Positions 43,155-55,239 are shown, counted from the stretch's first letter. The stretch: 64,000 nucleotides of DNA from Whitmania pigra (GCA_021613335.1 JAJTWR010000017.1:191142-255141); one strand, 5' to 3'. A program made the numbers and translations. The notes: generated from the sequence alone by a model not told the origin.

Positions 43155-46146
43155 TTAAATTTTTCCATTCAATGAAGCAACCTTTTTGCTGCTCGTCTTC
43201 TTGTCATTGCCTGCACCACCTCCGAGTTCTGACACAGCAACGACCACTTCGTGCAAAGTTTTGTGGGTTATTTTCAGTTTTATAGTTGGGAGGTCATCTT
43301 TAATGTAAAAGAAATCATCAAAAAATCGTGTTACTGCAGATTTGTAACAATAAACAAAAATGATGATGATAATGATAGTAATAATAACAATAATGATCAA
43401 CATAATTATGAACTTAATTGCTAATAAGGTATGGAAATTAGAAATGTTCGCTGGAGGTCAGTAAGTACATAAGTTGGCGTCAGGAATGGTTAATATTGAA
43501 ATAACCTGGGGGTCCGCAAATAAGCAAGTTAACTAATAAGTTTATTAGAGCAAGTATTCAGTTAGTGGAACTGAATAATAGAAGTTAAGTGTTTAAGGAA
43601 TGAGGTACGTAAGGATGCAAATGGATGTTTGGGCTTGTATGGACTTTCGCTGATTGTCAGGTGATTAGCGAGAATGCTTTCTATAGGCCACGTGCACAAA
43701 AAAAGATACCAAATATAATTAAATATAAATGTAACTACATTAGCGACATAAACTTAATTAATTTCAAAAACTAAGTTTACAACAATATAAATACATAGAT
43801 GTGTGCCTGTTCAATGGCAAGCTGTAAAAACATGATAAGTAATGTTTTAGAGCTGCCTGATCAAATGCATAAAATACAGTGATTTTGATTTGTAAATTTA
43901 ATGGCATCAACTTAACTTGAATATAAACAATAATGAGGATACATATATCCATCTTAGTAATTACTTCAACTGTTCTTGATATTCCAGTCCTACCATTTAT
44001 TTCATAATTATTTCCTATTTATTCCACTAATATAATTTCGCAATCATTACTTTTGCTTCTCAATTCCAAAGCTTCCTTGATAATGAGACCACCCAAATTT
44101 CCAATTTCATTATTTGCGAGGTCCAGTTCCTCAAGGCTGTCACTCTGAGCTATAAGTCTTTAAAAATGGTTTTCTGTTAAGCCCTTATTATTGCACTTAC
44201 TTTTAAAATCCTGTTATAGATGTAATGCATTGTTTTCATGAATAATGGTTGGAACATACTTTCCTGTCTTCTTCATGAACGTAAAGAATATTTTTTCAGA
44301 AGTCACGTCTGAAAAATTAATGTTTTAAATAAACTGGAGTTGTTTGACAAGCACTACAAATTATGAGGACATCTTTCATAAAAATACTTGGTCCATTCTC
44401 ATTTGCACTGCTAAGGTTATTATCCAAAATGAGATCCGACATTTTCAGAGTTCCATTACAAAGGCATTCACTGATAACATTGTCATGGTAATGTGAGCTG
44501 AGATCTTCCTGTATGGAATGTTATGTGAGGATATATTTATTAAGAGCATATCTGTGGTCCAACGTGCCTCTTTCTTCAATCTTTCTTTAACTAATCCCAT
44601 GATTTCCAAAGGAATAAAGGTATTCAATCCATTGTCTGCTAGATGGAGTTCTGTTATCCAAGGCCCAATAATTGGAGGAGGCTGGTTATCACATGGTTTC
44701 TTTCCATGTTTGGAGAGTGCTTGTGCTACTCATTAAAAAATATTGTGAATCAAATAAGAAGTTGTCATGCTTCACTTAACTGTTTGTTTTTATTCATCAT
44801 GCTTAGGCAATCTTAAAGTAATCTCTCTTAAACATTAAAAAAAAATAATTTCAACCAATTAATTAGATCTAAAATGCAAAATTCAACAAATTGAATCACA
44901 TTATCTACTAATTTGAATTTTCTCCTTTTCTTCATCCATTTTGATTTTCTGAAGATTCCTTTTCTGCATTTCAAATTCAACTTGCTTGACACAATGATGA
45001 ATGACCTCCAGAGCGCCAATGCTCAGAAGTTCGTTGCCATTCAAGTGAATGGCCCTATTCAAAAAAAAATTTTTTTTTCTTAGGTGCTTTTGTCATCTCA
45101 CACTTAAGTAAGAAAGAATGCTCAAACAAATTATTTTGTAGTTCATTTATATATCTCAATATATATTTATATGTTGGCTATTCTTATGCTACTCGCAAAA
45201 GTTTCTATGACTTATGCATTGGACCACAATTTAAGTCTACATTTTAATGCATACAATGGCTGTACATGATCTTGTTATCATTCAATCTTTCTGACCTTAT
45301 TGATGTTGCAGCAATTAGGGCTCCTAAGTATGATCCAGATATCCATGTCAGTGAGCAGTAATTGAGGCTAAGAATTCTCAGACATCGAGTGCCTTTTAAT
45401 CCTCCCCAAAGTTTTTTGCAGCCCTCATCACAGATTCTCCAAGATTGAAAAATATCACTTTAGCTTTAACTAATCAACTCAATTTTATCAAAAGTAGGGA
45501 ATATTACGGATTGTGGTCGAGATTCAAAAAAGCAATGGTAGGGCAGTATGGCATAGACCTTTACAAATATGTTTCAAGTAAAATATGTTGAAACTAGCTT
45601 TTAAATTTGAAACTGACTTTGCAATATTTGAGATGATTGTCGAATCAATCTGGCAGTCGATAAATTCCAATTGTTTTAAAGGAAATAAACCTGTCCCAAT
45701 CATTTTGGCCTGTATTTGTAAGACGTATGACAAATATTTGATATAGAGTCATTAGTGATCAAATATTACAGCACAACCAATGCTTTGGCGTCTTCGTTAT
45801 TTACTTGAAACCTCCATACATGAATGTATTGGATATGGAAATATCTCTCTTGTCGAATGACATCAAAAAATGGATACAACGACGACTTTAGACCTGAATC
45901 GTCGTCAGAATCCAAATTCGATTGTTCATGTAATGATTGTGGTTCTACTGTGATCTGCAATGGGCTCAAATTTTTGTTCATAAAATAGTTTTGCGAATGT
46001 TGGTGTCTTACCTTATTTATTAATCTGTTGTCAAGAATAGATTTCCTTAGCTCGACCTTCAGCGAATGTATCGCATTCTGTCCCAGCTGGGAACAGCTCT
46101 TTTCATATCTTCGGTAAATTTTTTTTAAGATGTCCTTTGAATTCAT
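43155..46146 (-). CDS. Leucine-rich-repeat protein, identity not assigned
   Basis: Exons run right to left at 46146-46012 (MNSKDILKKIYRRYEKS), 45954-45805, 45709-45618, 45436-45296, 45054-44909, 44728-about 44592, about 44508-44335, around 44310-44260 and around 44165-44045. Several show LRR periodicity: LKQLEFIDCQIDSTIIS, LRILSLNYCSLTWISG, AIHLNGNELLSIGALEVI, ITELHLADNGLNTF and LEELDLANNEIGNLGGL. The reading can end at TAA 44021-44019. Alternatively, via a GTAATG donor, it continues into 43337-43155, an open stretch TRFFDDFFYIKDD...HKTLHEVVVAVSELGGG with an acceptor in matching phase. I prefer the second reading. LRRs form curved solenoids for protein binding. No signal peptide or membrane segment is visible, so it is probably intracellular. 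The exons at 44250-44510 need odd junctions, so errors there are likely. Confidence 0.6.
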
Positions 46147-46488
46147 TTGAAATAGGCAGATATGAATCACATGGTGGCAAGAATATGTTTACATTCGTTG
46201 CTACGAAGAAAGCTGCCAAATTGATTTATTATTTTGCATTTTTAAGTATAATTAAATGTAAAAATGATTTAGGAATCCCACAAGTTATTAATGGTTTTTT
46301 GATTTCTTGGCTTTATTACAGATTGTTATCTGTTACTCAAAAGATTCGCAAATTGTCAAAAAATGTTTTACACGCCTAAAAGGATTGAGTTCATAAGCAT
46401 GAAAATAGCACTCAAAGCTTCAAAGTGGAATTTAGCTAACAGCCATAGGCACAAACATATTACTATTAGAAGTAATTTTGTTGACAGA

Positions 46489-46613
46489 GACATCCGGCTG
46501 ATCACCGGATGCGGCCCGCCACCCGAAAACGTAAGGAGACTCAAAGTGCCGAAACGTCTGACGACGGGGGAAACTCCTCTGAGGATCCCTGTGGGAGCTC
46601 CAAGGCGGAGTAA
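46489..46613 (+). other. GC-rich patch, possible tail of a lost ORF
   Basis: In strongly AT-rich surroundings this 125-bp segment is GC-rich. Its second plus frame reads as a hydrophilic tail (ATRKRKETQSAETSDDGG, then CGSSKAE and stop). It may be a fragment of a transposon or other coding sequence of different base composition. No family is recognised. Confidence 0.3.
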
Positions 46614-46678
46614 TAAGTTAGTAACTCGATTTAGACAACACACCAAATGAAACTTCAGAAACCATATCAACGTATATT

Positions 46679-47110
46679 TTGAGAACACTGCAAAAGCATG
46701 ATTTGTACTCCAAATGTATTGCTCTTTATAGTGACAATGCCAATATAAATTTTGGAGGCATTAACAGAAGAGAAGGTAAAAATGTGTTTTTGCATTTGAA
46801 GGAAGCCTTGGGCAAGCCATCAGTAGGCGTTGGATGTCCGGCTCACGTTCTGCCCAACTGCATCCAACATGGAGCAGATTTAATGCAGATTGACGTTGAA
46901 GCTATTATCTTGAAAATATCACTTTTCTGTACACACTGTCAGAACAGAAACTTTAAAGGATTTTTGTGACTATGTCGACATTAACTATCAGCGACGGTAC
47001 TGTATCACTCTGAAACTAGGTGGCTCAGTTTGTTTCCAGCTATTGAGAGGCTGTTGAAACCGTTTACTGCTTCGGAAGAATATTTTCTTTCTGTAAACCA
47101 ACCACCTATA
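46679..47110 (+). pseudogene. hAT transposase core fragment
   Basis: The open stretch 46679-46969 reads CIALYSDNANINFGGI, NVFLHLKEALGKPSVGVGC and PAHVLPNCIQHGADLMQID. This matches the part of BED-type hAT transposases containing the second catalytic Asp and the CxxH motif. Family resemblance continues after a frame change (DYVDINYQR, then a region resembling the TRWLSL motif) to about 47110, broken by stops. It is a decayed relic, without the C-terminal domain. Confidence 0.75.
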
Positions 47111-47204
47111 TAAAATAAATACTCAAAACCCCAACCCGTGGGAATTTGGCGGTTTCACTTCAAAGTCGGCGATTAGTTCTGAGGATCGAGGTAGCCGATC
47201 GCTA

Positions 47205-47690
47205 TCGCCATTTATTTATTTATTTTTTAAATAAGTATGATATTTATTTATTATTTATTTATTTTGTTAAGATTCGTTGCATAACTAAGATGATTTTGAC
47301 TTGTTAATTAGTTTTAGGTATGTAAAAGAAATGATAAGCATTATTAAAACAATAGGAAATAATAAATTAATAACGAAATAAATAAAATTTGATTTAAGAT
47401 TCTCTTTAAGTGACTCAGATTTTTGCAGATCCATGTGTAAATAATGTCCACGCTCGCCGGATTGCTAAGCATGGATTCATCTTAGATTTGTTTTGAATCT
47501 AATTTCTTCCCTCAGGACAGACTGGGCCGGACATTTCATCTTCCTGAGGGCACACCTGGCATTTTCCTTCCGGATGATGTTTTTTTTTAAAGAGAACCAG
47601 GTGTTGATTGAAAGCATATTTTCCAACTCAGAGTCTGCAAAAATGTAACCTCCTTCCTTCTTGAGGCACATTGGAATTTGTTCTTTGTCA
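47205..47690 (-). mobile_element. 5'-truncated, decayed LINE 3' end
   Basis: The minus strand carries remnants of the ORF2 C-terminus (SELENMLSINTWF; KMKCPAQSVLREEIRF) homologous to the copy at 33171-33776, with frame breaks. Then follow a 3' UTR and a degenerate hairpin region (AATCATCTTAGTTATGCAAC on the minus strand, about 47280-47310) and AAATAAATA-type tails down to about 47205. Confidence 0.7.
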
Positions 47691-47727
47691 ACACAAGCTT
47701 CTGTATGTTATTGTTATGTCGGCTGTC

Positions 47728-47850
47728 ATAGGTTTAGCACATGCCACAATGAACCACTCGGTTATGTTTGTCGCTCCAAACGAGGTTGAGAACTTGTAGA
47801 GCTGAGCTAATGACAAGTTCAAGAGGATGCGCGGCATCTCAAGAGCTTGA
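47728..47850 (+). pseudogene. Merlin (ISXO2-like) transposase fragment
   Basis: The plus strand matches the C-terminal part of the transposase at 48619-49889: MNHSVMFVAPNEVENL, an in-frame stop, then a piece resembling KFKRMRGIS. It is a separate, more decayed copy. Confidence 0.7.
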
Positions 47851-48091
47851 GATAAAATTAAAAAAGATACAAAGAAAATAAATTTCATTTTATAATAATA
47901 ATCATTATCATCATCTCCTAACTTATTATTATACATGAGAACAATTAACAAAACTATTTCTACAATTATTTCATTTTATAGATGCAAACTCAAAACCCCA
48001 GCCCGTGGGAACTTGGCGGCCCACTTGAAAGTGGGAATTTGGCGGTCCCACTTTTAAGTCGGTGATTAGCCGCGAAGTCATAGCCAACGAA

Positions 48092-48165
48092 AATCGGTTG
48101 GTTGGTTGGCTGGTAGTTTATTGGCGTCCATTGCATGACTGGATGATTAGGACGGGAACAGTCGT
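48092..48165 (-). mobile_element. LINE family A 3' end
   Basis: Read on the minus strand, GTTCCCGTCCTAATCATCC, AGTCATGCAATGGACG, then AACCAACC-type tail match the 3' terminus of the long LINE at 56928-62380. The length of LINE sequence to its right is not clear. Confidence 0.7.
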
Positions 48166-48410
48166 CAACCAATGAAAGTCGCCAACCCTAAGTATATGTT
48201 GTTGGACACTGAACTTCGTCCTACTTGCATCATCACACACAAACTCCAGGCGCACAACACTAGGAACGTCGGACACAGAACTTCGGCCCACAACTCCGCC
48301 AGGCCACAAACGTGCAGGACAGCAACAGTGACTCAGCGCATAGCAGTGGACTCCTTTGTTTGAAGTCCTAGCGAAAGTCTATTTAAACAACAGAAGGAGA
48401 CTCTCATCAG

Positions 48411-48465
48411 CGCCGTCCTAATCATCTAGTTATGAAATGGACGTTAATAAATAACCAACCAACCA
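48411..48465 (+). mobile_element. 55-bp LINE family A 3'-end insertion with target duplication
   Basis: Only the terminal hairpin (CCGTCCTAATCATCTAG to GAAATGGACG) and the AACCAACC tail are present. ACTCTCATCAG stands directly on both sides, at 48400-48410 and 48466-48476. This is an extremely 5'-truncated retrotransposition event. Confidence 0.85.
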
Positions 48466-48618
48466 ACTCTCATCAGCTCGCCTCGTTCGTCTCCAACTTC
48501 GCTTGGTTTTGACTAGTTCCTCGTTTCTGCTTGGCCGCATCGGCTCTTGTCTCGATGGGCTCTCGACGCTTGTCTCCGGACTCTATCTCGTGTTTGTTAA
48601 TAAATCTCTGTTAGTTTT

Positions 48619-49889
48619 ATGTTGCAGTTACGTACGCAACAATGTACGGGAGAAGCTGCTAAACCACCATTTCTTGGTAATATGGGTGTTGTGCTTACTG
48701 ACGTTAGTGATGTTTCTTCTATACGCTTGAATAGCGATGTATGTGTGCCTCGAGACGCTGTGAGATGGGCCATGAATCATGGTTTATTGAGCAACGCCAG
48801 AGTTTGTTATAGATGTCAGTCGCCGATGACATTGGCTCCAAGGAGTAACACCAGTGATGGCTGTCAATGGCGATGCCGTCAATGTCGTGCAACCAAATCT
48901 GTGCGAAGCGGGAGTTTCTTTGTGAACTGCCACTTACCGCTGGGCAAGTGCATCATGGTAAGTCTCTCCTTTATTTGTTAATAAATTATTTTAACTGATC
49001 TAATTTTTTGATAGACTAAATATTTAAATAAATTAACATTTTGTTTTATTTTATTCATCAAACATGGTCAAAGGGCTTAGCCGCTTACATGACCGACAAC
49101 GTGAACAAACAAAATGTTTCAGCGATGTAAAATGTCAGAAAATGCTTTTAAAAAATTGTCTAATAAGGAATTAAAAAAAAATTGTTTTGCATCACATGCA
49201 GATGACTTACTACTGGTCTCTTGGTGACATCAGTCAGGCTACCGTTGGTGAATTGCTCCAACTGGATACGGCCCACACTCTCTCGATTGGTTCAACATGT
49301 TTCGGGATCTCTGTATGAATTGGGTGAGAGATCATCCAATACAGATCGGAGGTCCAGAGCATTTTGTTCGAATTGATGAGAGTGTGGTTTCGGCTCGCAA
49401 GAGGACAAGGAACCACACAGCCAGACCTGTACGGCCCAGATGGATTTTTGGTGGCATTTACTGTGAAACACAAGAAGCTTTCACGGTCGAGGTTGCTCAT
49501 TGGGATGCGGCCACGCTCCTCCCTATCATACAGCAACATGTTTTGTCTTGACCGGACGAGTTTTTTTAATTAATAAATTAAATAATTATTATTTGCCATG
49601 CAGTAACGACAGTTTGGAGCCACCAGTGGGCAGCTTACAGAGACCTGAACAGGTTTATTACATGCCACAGTGAACCACTCGGTTACGTTTGTCGCTCCAA
49701 ACGGCGTCCACACAAACGGGATTGAAAACTTGTGGAGACAAGCCAAAGGCAAGTTCAAGAGGATGCGAGGCATCTCGGACATACATATAGGGTCATACCT
49801 GGATGAATTTCTTTGGCGTAGGCTTGGGAGCAGGTACTCCTGTTTTCAGCGTACTCTTGAACTTATCCGGGAATACTATCCTGTTTGAG
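48619..49889 (+). pseudogene. Merlin-superfamily (ISXO2-like) transposase, broken
   Basis: The open stretch 48619-48958 encodes an N-terminal zinc ribbon (VCYRCQSP and WRCRQC). A GTAAGT donor and an acceptor near 49200 suggest an intron, followed by MTYYWSLGDISQ. A CT expansion near 49280 shifts the frame. Then come the DDE-like core from 49297 (EHFVRIDESVV, RWIFGGIYCETQE, WDAATLLPIIQQH), a gap or intron at 49550-49605, WAAYRDLNRF, another frame change, and HSVTFVAPNGVHTNGIENLW, KFKRMRGIS and the end at 49889. Where relatives have an Asp-containing S-D-E-W motif, this copy reads SHQW. With two frame changes and that substitution it is presumably inactive. Confidence 0.8.
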
Positions 49890-50969
49890 GGATATTGTAT
49901 TTTATTGTATCGTTTTGTGTCGTGTTATATAATATTATATTGTGGATTCCAAAACAGCCCTTTCCAGGGCTGCCGAATTAACGATACGCAGCTACGTGGA
50001 TCATGGGTCGCAAACAAGGTTCCCTCTATGATGCGCGTCAAATGGAACGCGTCCAGATAAAAACAAAACTCAGCATTTGGATAAGCTGATACGTTGGTGC
50101 GAACCCGACCCGACTTCTGAGGCGCACTTTGATCGTTACAAAATGTAATCGAAATGATGGTTAAATATTGCAGACTTGAATTATTGCAAGTGATACTGAT
50201 ATACAACAACTTTACTTAAGTGAGTACATCGAAAAAACTTTTGAACTTGGCATGAAAATGAGCACACTGAAAAGAAATTAGAAAACATCGGTCGCAAATT
50301 TCTTCATCATAAATTATTAGAATTACAAACTTATATTACTAAGTACTTATGAAAATATTTTGCAAAGAACTTCTGGTCATGTCAGTTTTTAAAGTTTAGT
50401 AGAATCATCTCGTGACATCTCCGTAATCTTTTAATAAAATATATATTGGTAGACATTTACTTTTAATCACTTTAAGTGGAGCTGTCTCCCTTATTTTTCA
50501 TCTCATTAAGGCTGTGTGCAGCTCGGGCGGTTTTACCACAACGGGCAAGACTTCTCGACTATGCAGGTTTTAAAGCCATTTGACACAACCCTAAAAGGCT
50601 ATTGAGCTTGTTCAGAGTGTTCTGAACATACGGTCTGCCATTCATTAGCAGGATGGTTTTTTTTTCTTTTCACTGGGCTGGCTTGTAACACCCACAATAA
50701 CATTTTAATCACTTTCAATATTTACAAGCCACACAAGCTCAGCATTTTTATCTAAAAAATTTATTGTTCCAAGACCAATTTTGTCAGGTAGGGCAAATTT
50801 CCAGCTAGAACACGAAAATCATTAGCCCCTTACTCAACAAAACATTTATAGGGAATGTTATTAATTGCATTTTTTGTAAAACTAAAAACCAGCAAAATGA
50901 AGGCACAAACAGTAATAAGCACTGGATTCCCATTCAATTAGCCAAAGAATTAAGAACAGGCCCCATTAA
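49890..50969. other. Interval between Merlin relic and CENP-C
   Basis: 49950-50120 is less AT-rich and may be the Merlin 3' end. It contains a 6-bp hairpin AGCCCT-TTCC-AGGGCT. 50200-50969 is AT-rich. No exon is recognised. Its right end should be the CENP-C 3' UTR. Confidence 0.4.
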
Positions 50970-53900
50970 TTATTTGGCAGGAGCCTTACTTGCAAAGTAA
51001 AACAAGTGGGCATCTTCATTCCTCAGATTCTTGATTCCATAAACATTTTCTGAAAGAGCATAATAATGAAATCATAACTTTAATATTATGTGAGCAGATT
51101 CATATCATAAATTCATTATTCTCTCATCTACAAACTTTGGTCGACAAAAAACATGTCGTTTGTTTCTACGATGAATGAGCTCTCATGAATTGTGACCTCA
51201 ACCTTTCCTTTGTGAATGAAGAAATACTGCAATGAGTAAATTTTAGAGGTTTCAAAATCTGAAAACACAAACATGTTAAAATGAAGGAATAATATTGCTT
51301 AGAAATACTGTGAGTGACTCAATATTTACAGATCTGCATTACTATTGATGTCATTCTCATTAAGGGTCAGAAGTGTCATTAGTGATTAACAAAATGTTCC
51401 AAAACATACAATGGCAGAGGTCGAAGGCCATTGAACTTTTTTCTCCTGAAGAGGACGAATTTCCAAATGACCACAATTGATGCCAGATGATTTTATAGTT
51501 TGCATCATTACCACAGGGTCCTTATCTGTTGCAACCTGCCTAGTGTAGCAACACAGTTTATCGTACTGATTGTACTTGAAGAAACAGGCTGTCAAAATAT
51601 AATATTCTCATAATTTGAATGCATTTCATCCTTGATAAAAACAAAAATCTTACGCCTGGCCACAACTTCACCAGTATAATGGTCAATGATTTCAACAACA
51701 TTGCTGCTTTGCCTCAGAAGGTTCTCATTAACAGGAACATGTATTGACAACTCCCCTCTCTTTTTCTTCTCCTCCCTTTCAGCTTTCTTGGCCATTCTCT
51801 TAACTTTTGTAATAAACAAATTACATTGCAGAATTGATATGCTGGTTTTTTTGAACAGAATTGGAAAAATTGACATTAAAAAGTACCGAAACGATGAATT
51901 GGTTTTGGCGTTTTCTGAGGTGTTGTTATGCCATCTACAGTCCAACCTACAACAGATTGAGCAAGAACAGAGTATGAGCTCCACAATTTATATTTTTAGA
52001 AAAGAAAGTTTTCTAACAATTATCATCAGAAGTCCACTTGTATTTAATCCTCTCGTTTTTGTACCACTGTAGTGGCTCAACTCGCGTCCTCTTTGACCTC
52101 CGCAAGCCCTCCTCATCCAGCTCAGGAATGACTACAAATAAAAGCATTAACTCCAAAATAATAATTTTACAAGTAATTAACAGCTCACTTATTCTTTTCT
52201 TCTTCTTCACTGAGTTATTCTTGAATGTTGTCTCGTAATAATGCAAAGGCTCAGCTGCATTGAAGCTGGGTAGTACAGTCGATGTTGCTTCAGTTGTTCT
52301 TTCAACTAATAACAAGATGATCAGAGCATGGCATTTTATTCAAAGCCATAGTCAAAACTATGTCAACAAACTTGACAGTCTGGCATCTGTGTGATTGAAT
52401 GTAACACTTTTCCTTGTTTGTTTCCTCTTGGGTGCAGCACTCTGAGAAGCAAGAAGGGGATCACAAGAGGTACCTGAATGAAGAAGGATTTACAGGATTT
52501 ATAAATGTATGAAATCTCTAGCTGAAAAACACAAAACACGACATTGCATGATTGATGGTCCAACTTGAGGGCTGGGCAAAGGCGAAGAGATTTCAGATAT
52601 TGACGTCATGCTGACAATTCTCCCACTTGATATATTTACAGCTGGAGTTGAAGTAAAGAACTTTGGATTCTTTTGAGGTGGACATATTGGAGTGAGATTT
52701 AAACTTCCCTCTGAAGTTCCTTCTGGTTCATTTGAATCACTCTTTTTAGTAGATTTGCTTTTCTTCTTTTTGTCAGCAAATAAATCACATCGTTTTTTTC
52801 TTTTTCTCTTCCTCTTCAAGGCATTCTTGTCAGACGCATCCATACTTCAAACAAATTCAGTAATTTACACCAGAACACATCAATTGTTTGCCATATTATC
52901 CTAACCTTGTTAAAGAACCACTTGTTGCTACACTGCTGCCTTGCCCCATGCCTATTTGACCAGTATCATGGTTCAATAAATATCCAACCTTGCCACTTGT
53001 CGTTTCAACTGTCTCATCTATATCATCACCAGCAGCTATTTCTGATACTCCAGCATGATTAAGTGCTATTTCACAACCCCCATCACCTCCACTGCTTCCT
53101 TCATCAGCCTTTTCTTGTTCTAATGAGTTGCTCTCGACAGCTTCCTTCAATCTGCAAGAGTCTGAGGTTGAGTATACATATAATTGACACTAAAAATATT
53201 ACTTAAATCACAATTCCTTTAAGATAATTAAATTGCTATATAGTTGTATGGACTTATAACTCACTCATCAGACACCAAAGTTTCATTGACTACTTGGCCA
53301 GATGATGTTCCTGAACTTTGTGGGACCTCACAATCTTTCATCTGGGGCTGTTCACCATCCTTCTGCCTGGGAGAAACCACATCCTCGCTTGACACCTGAT
53401 TGTCTTTGAATCTTATTGAGCTTCGCCTCTGCAATACACTTGAAGTTTCTAAACGAACGCGACTGTTGTATGGACTGACGATCCCGACATTGCTCGAGCT
53501 TCTCATGCTACGTAATATCATCCCATTGGAGCCTGATGATAAACTGGTTTTGTTGCTTGTTGACAACGGCGAAAGCGATGGCACAGTGATCTGAGTCTGA
53601 TAAGTGAAAGAAAATTTGTATAATTAATGTGAATACATCACAGTGCTTCCAAACATGACTCTGACCCTCCTTCTGTGAGCAAGCTTTTGAGAGCTGTAAT
53701 GATTCTCTTTCCTTGATGACTCCAGAGAAATGCTTTCACTTGTACCTGCATAATTTAAAAGCCTTATCTGTTAACTGTCGCAAATATTTTCAATGCTCAT
53801 TATTCACTACTTACACTTACTAATATCTGTAAAAAAATCAGAAAACTCTTCAATGTCATGTTCGTCAACTCGAATATTTTTCCCAGCTCTCACATCCTGC

Positions 53901-54014
53901 TTAGTACGCCTTGGAGCAAAATTTATATTAAGAACCCAGTAGCAATTAAATGCTTAAATAATCAACTTACGGTCCTTCTATCACCCTCCCTAGCACTCCT
54001 ATCTCCCTAGGCAT
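50970..54014 (-). CDS. CENPC: Centromere protein C (CENP-C/Mif2)
   Basis: CENP-C binds CENP-A nucleosomes and links them to the Mis12 complex, acting as the inner-kinetochore scaffold (family knowledge). Exons on the minus strand: 54014-53971 (MPREIGVLGRVIEGP), about 53915-53825 (TKQDVRAGKNIRVDEHDIEEFSD), about 53750-53660, 53595-53265, 53155-52910, 52850-52565, 52475-52380, 52310-52195, 52130-52020, about 51800-51655, 51590-51400, 51235-51150 and about 51045-50970 (stop at 50972-50970). The middle is Ser-rich and basic. The CENP-C motif is clear in LRRSKRTRVEPLQWYKN and ERIKYKW at about 52030-52115. The C-terminus is the cupin dimerisation domain: ELSIHVPVNENLLRQSS, YFFIHKGKVEVTIHESSF, VETNDMFFV, VYGIKNLRNEDAHLFYF. 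Several junctions are approximate. No breaks are evident in conserved parts. Confidence 0.9.
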
Positions 54015-54690
54015 GGTGCAAGACCAATCTATATTCTGTAAATATTGATATGAATGAAATCAATCCCAGTGACATAAAACAAATAAAATTGAAAACTTTT
54101 GAATATCTAAATCATCGTTCATTCCTGTTCCTAAATACCTCAATTGAAATGGGTACCGGACTACTGAACGAAGGAGACGATAAATCGAATAACGAATTAG
54201 ACCTTACTACGAATCGTTAAAACGTCTTCTTCGTTATTCGATGTATTGAAATTGATCATCAATATCAGTTTTTAGAAAATCCACTATTAATCCTTCTACT
54301 TATGATAGGGACTAGCATCATACTTAGTGATTATTAAACCATACTTAATTTAGTCTATATTTACCACCACTATTTTAATGATGGAGGGCATGATTTCCAA
54401 ACAAGTAAAGCAAGCTTCTAACAGAAACTCGGCTTTCATTACTACATAACCAAAAATAAACTCATAAGCCTTGCGTTAAAATGAAATCTAATGTGTAATA
54501 GCAAAGGTGTAAGAGCCGACGCCAAATATTACATAAAACATGTTGTATCAAAATCTATGTTCAATACAAACCTCTATAGATAGTGCAAAGTAATTTTTTC
54601 ACGATTAATCCTGTTAACAAATTAAAAGTAACGATTCAAGATAGGCTACTACAAATACTAAGACTATTAATACTAGCACGATTTTCGTTC
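54015..54690. promoter_or_regulatory. Upstream region of CENP-C
   Basis: Non-coding AT-rich DNA ahead of the CENP-C start. It contains a perfect 13-bp inverted repeat, ATCGAATAACGAA at about 54183 and TTCGTTATTCGAT at about 54229, separated by some 33 bases. It could form a hairpin or bind a dimeric factor. No core promoter element was identified. Confidence 0.4.
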
Positions 54691-54745
54691 ATTTATTTAT
54701 TCGATTGCATGTTATCAGTCGCATAACTAAGATAACAATAACGCC
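54691..54745 (-). mobile_element. LINE-like 3' end with altered stem
   Basis: On the minus strand TGTTATC, TTAGTTATGC and GATAACA form a 7-bp stem around the core seen in the other LINE 3' ends, followed by GAATAAATAAATGAA. No LINE coding sequence is attached. Confidence 0.55.
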
Positions 54746-55239
54746 ATTGCGACAAAAATCAGTCAAAATAAAGCCGTCATTACAAAGAAGCCGCGCAAAG
54801 TGACTCGTATTGGTAGGTTCAAAATGTAAGCTAGCGGCTTTAATAACATGAGCCGACTGATTGGTTGGGAGAAAAAACATTAGCAACAACGAATAAATGG
54901 GATCGTTCAAAATTAGGTCGGATTCGACGACCAGAATGCGCGAAATATTATTCTACCTTCGATGACAGTCACGTCTAGAACGGCTGTTTCTCATAACAAG
55001 TCCCGTAATTGAAGAATCAATATCGCTACTGATTGGTCAAAGATATTTTAAGCGTGTTATTGCATATTAATTATTTTTAAAAGTTTTATTTTAGAAATGT
55101 CTTTGTTCTATATAAGTGTGCCTGCTCAAATTAACTGTAGATAAATTTTCATTTTAATTATTTAAGATATTTGTTATTCAGTTTTAATATTAATTTAAGA
55201 ATAATCTCCAATTATCGCTCTAGTGAAAGTTTCGCTAAA
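54746..55239. other. Unassigned interval
   Basis: No exon, RNA gene or element end is recognised between the LINE-like end at 54691 and the CR1-like fragment. Confidence 0.4.

Larger units (their letters stand above)
47126..48065. repeat. Two copies of a short GC-richer repeat (47126-47200 and 47985-48065)
   Basis: Both copies begin with ACTCAAAACCCCA and continue CCCGTGGGAA, TTGGCGG and GTCGG(C/T)GATTAG. The second copy contains an internal duplication of TGGGAA.TTGGCGG. They flank the LINE and Merlin fragments between them. They may be parts of one broken element. No coding potential is seen. Confidence 0.6.

Noticed and set aside
49955..49975. Hairpin AGCCCT-TTCC-AGGGCT as a histone mRNA 3' stem-loop
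   Set aside because: The loop and flanks do not match the conserved histone stem-loop, and no histone gene is nearby.
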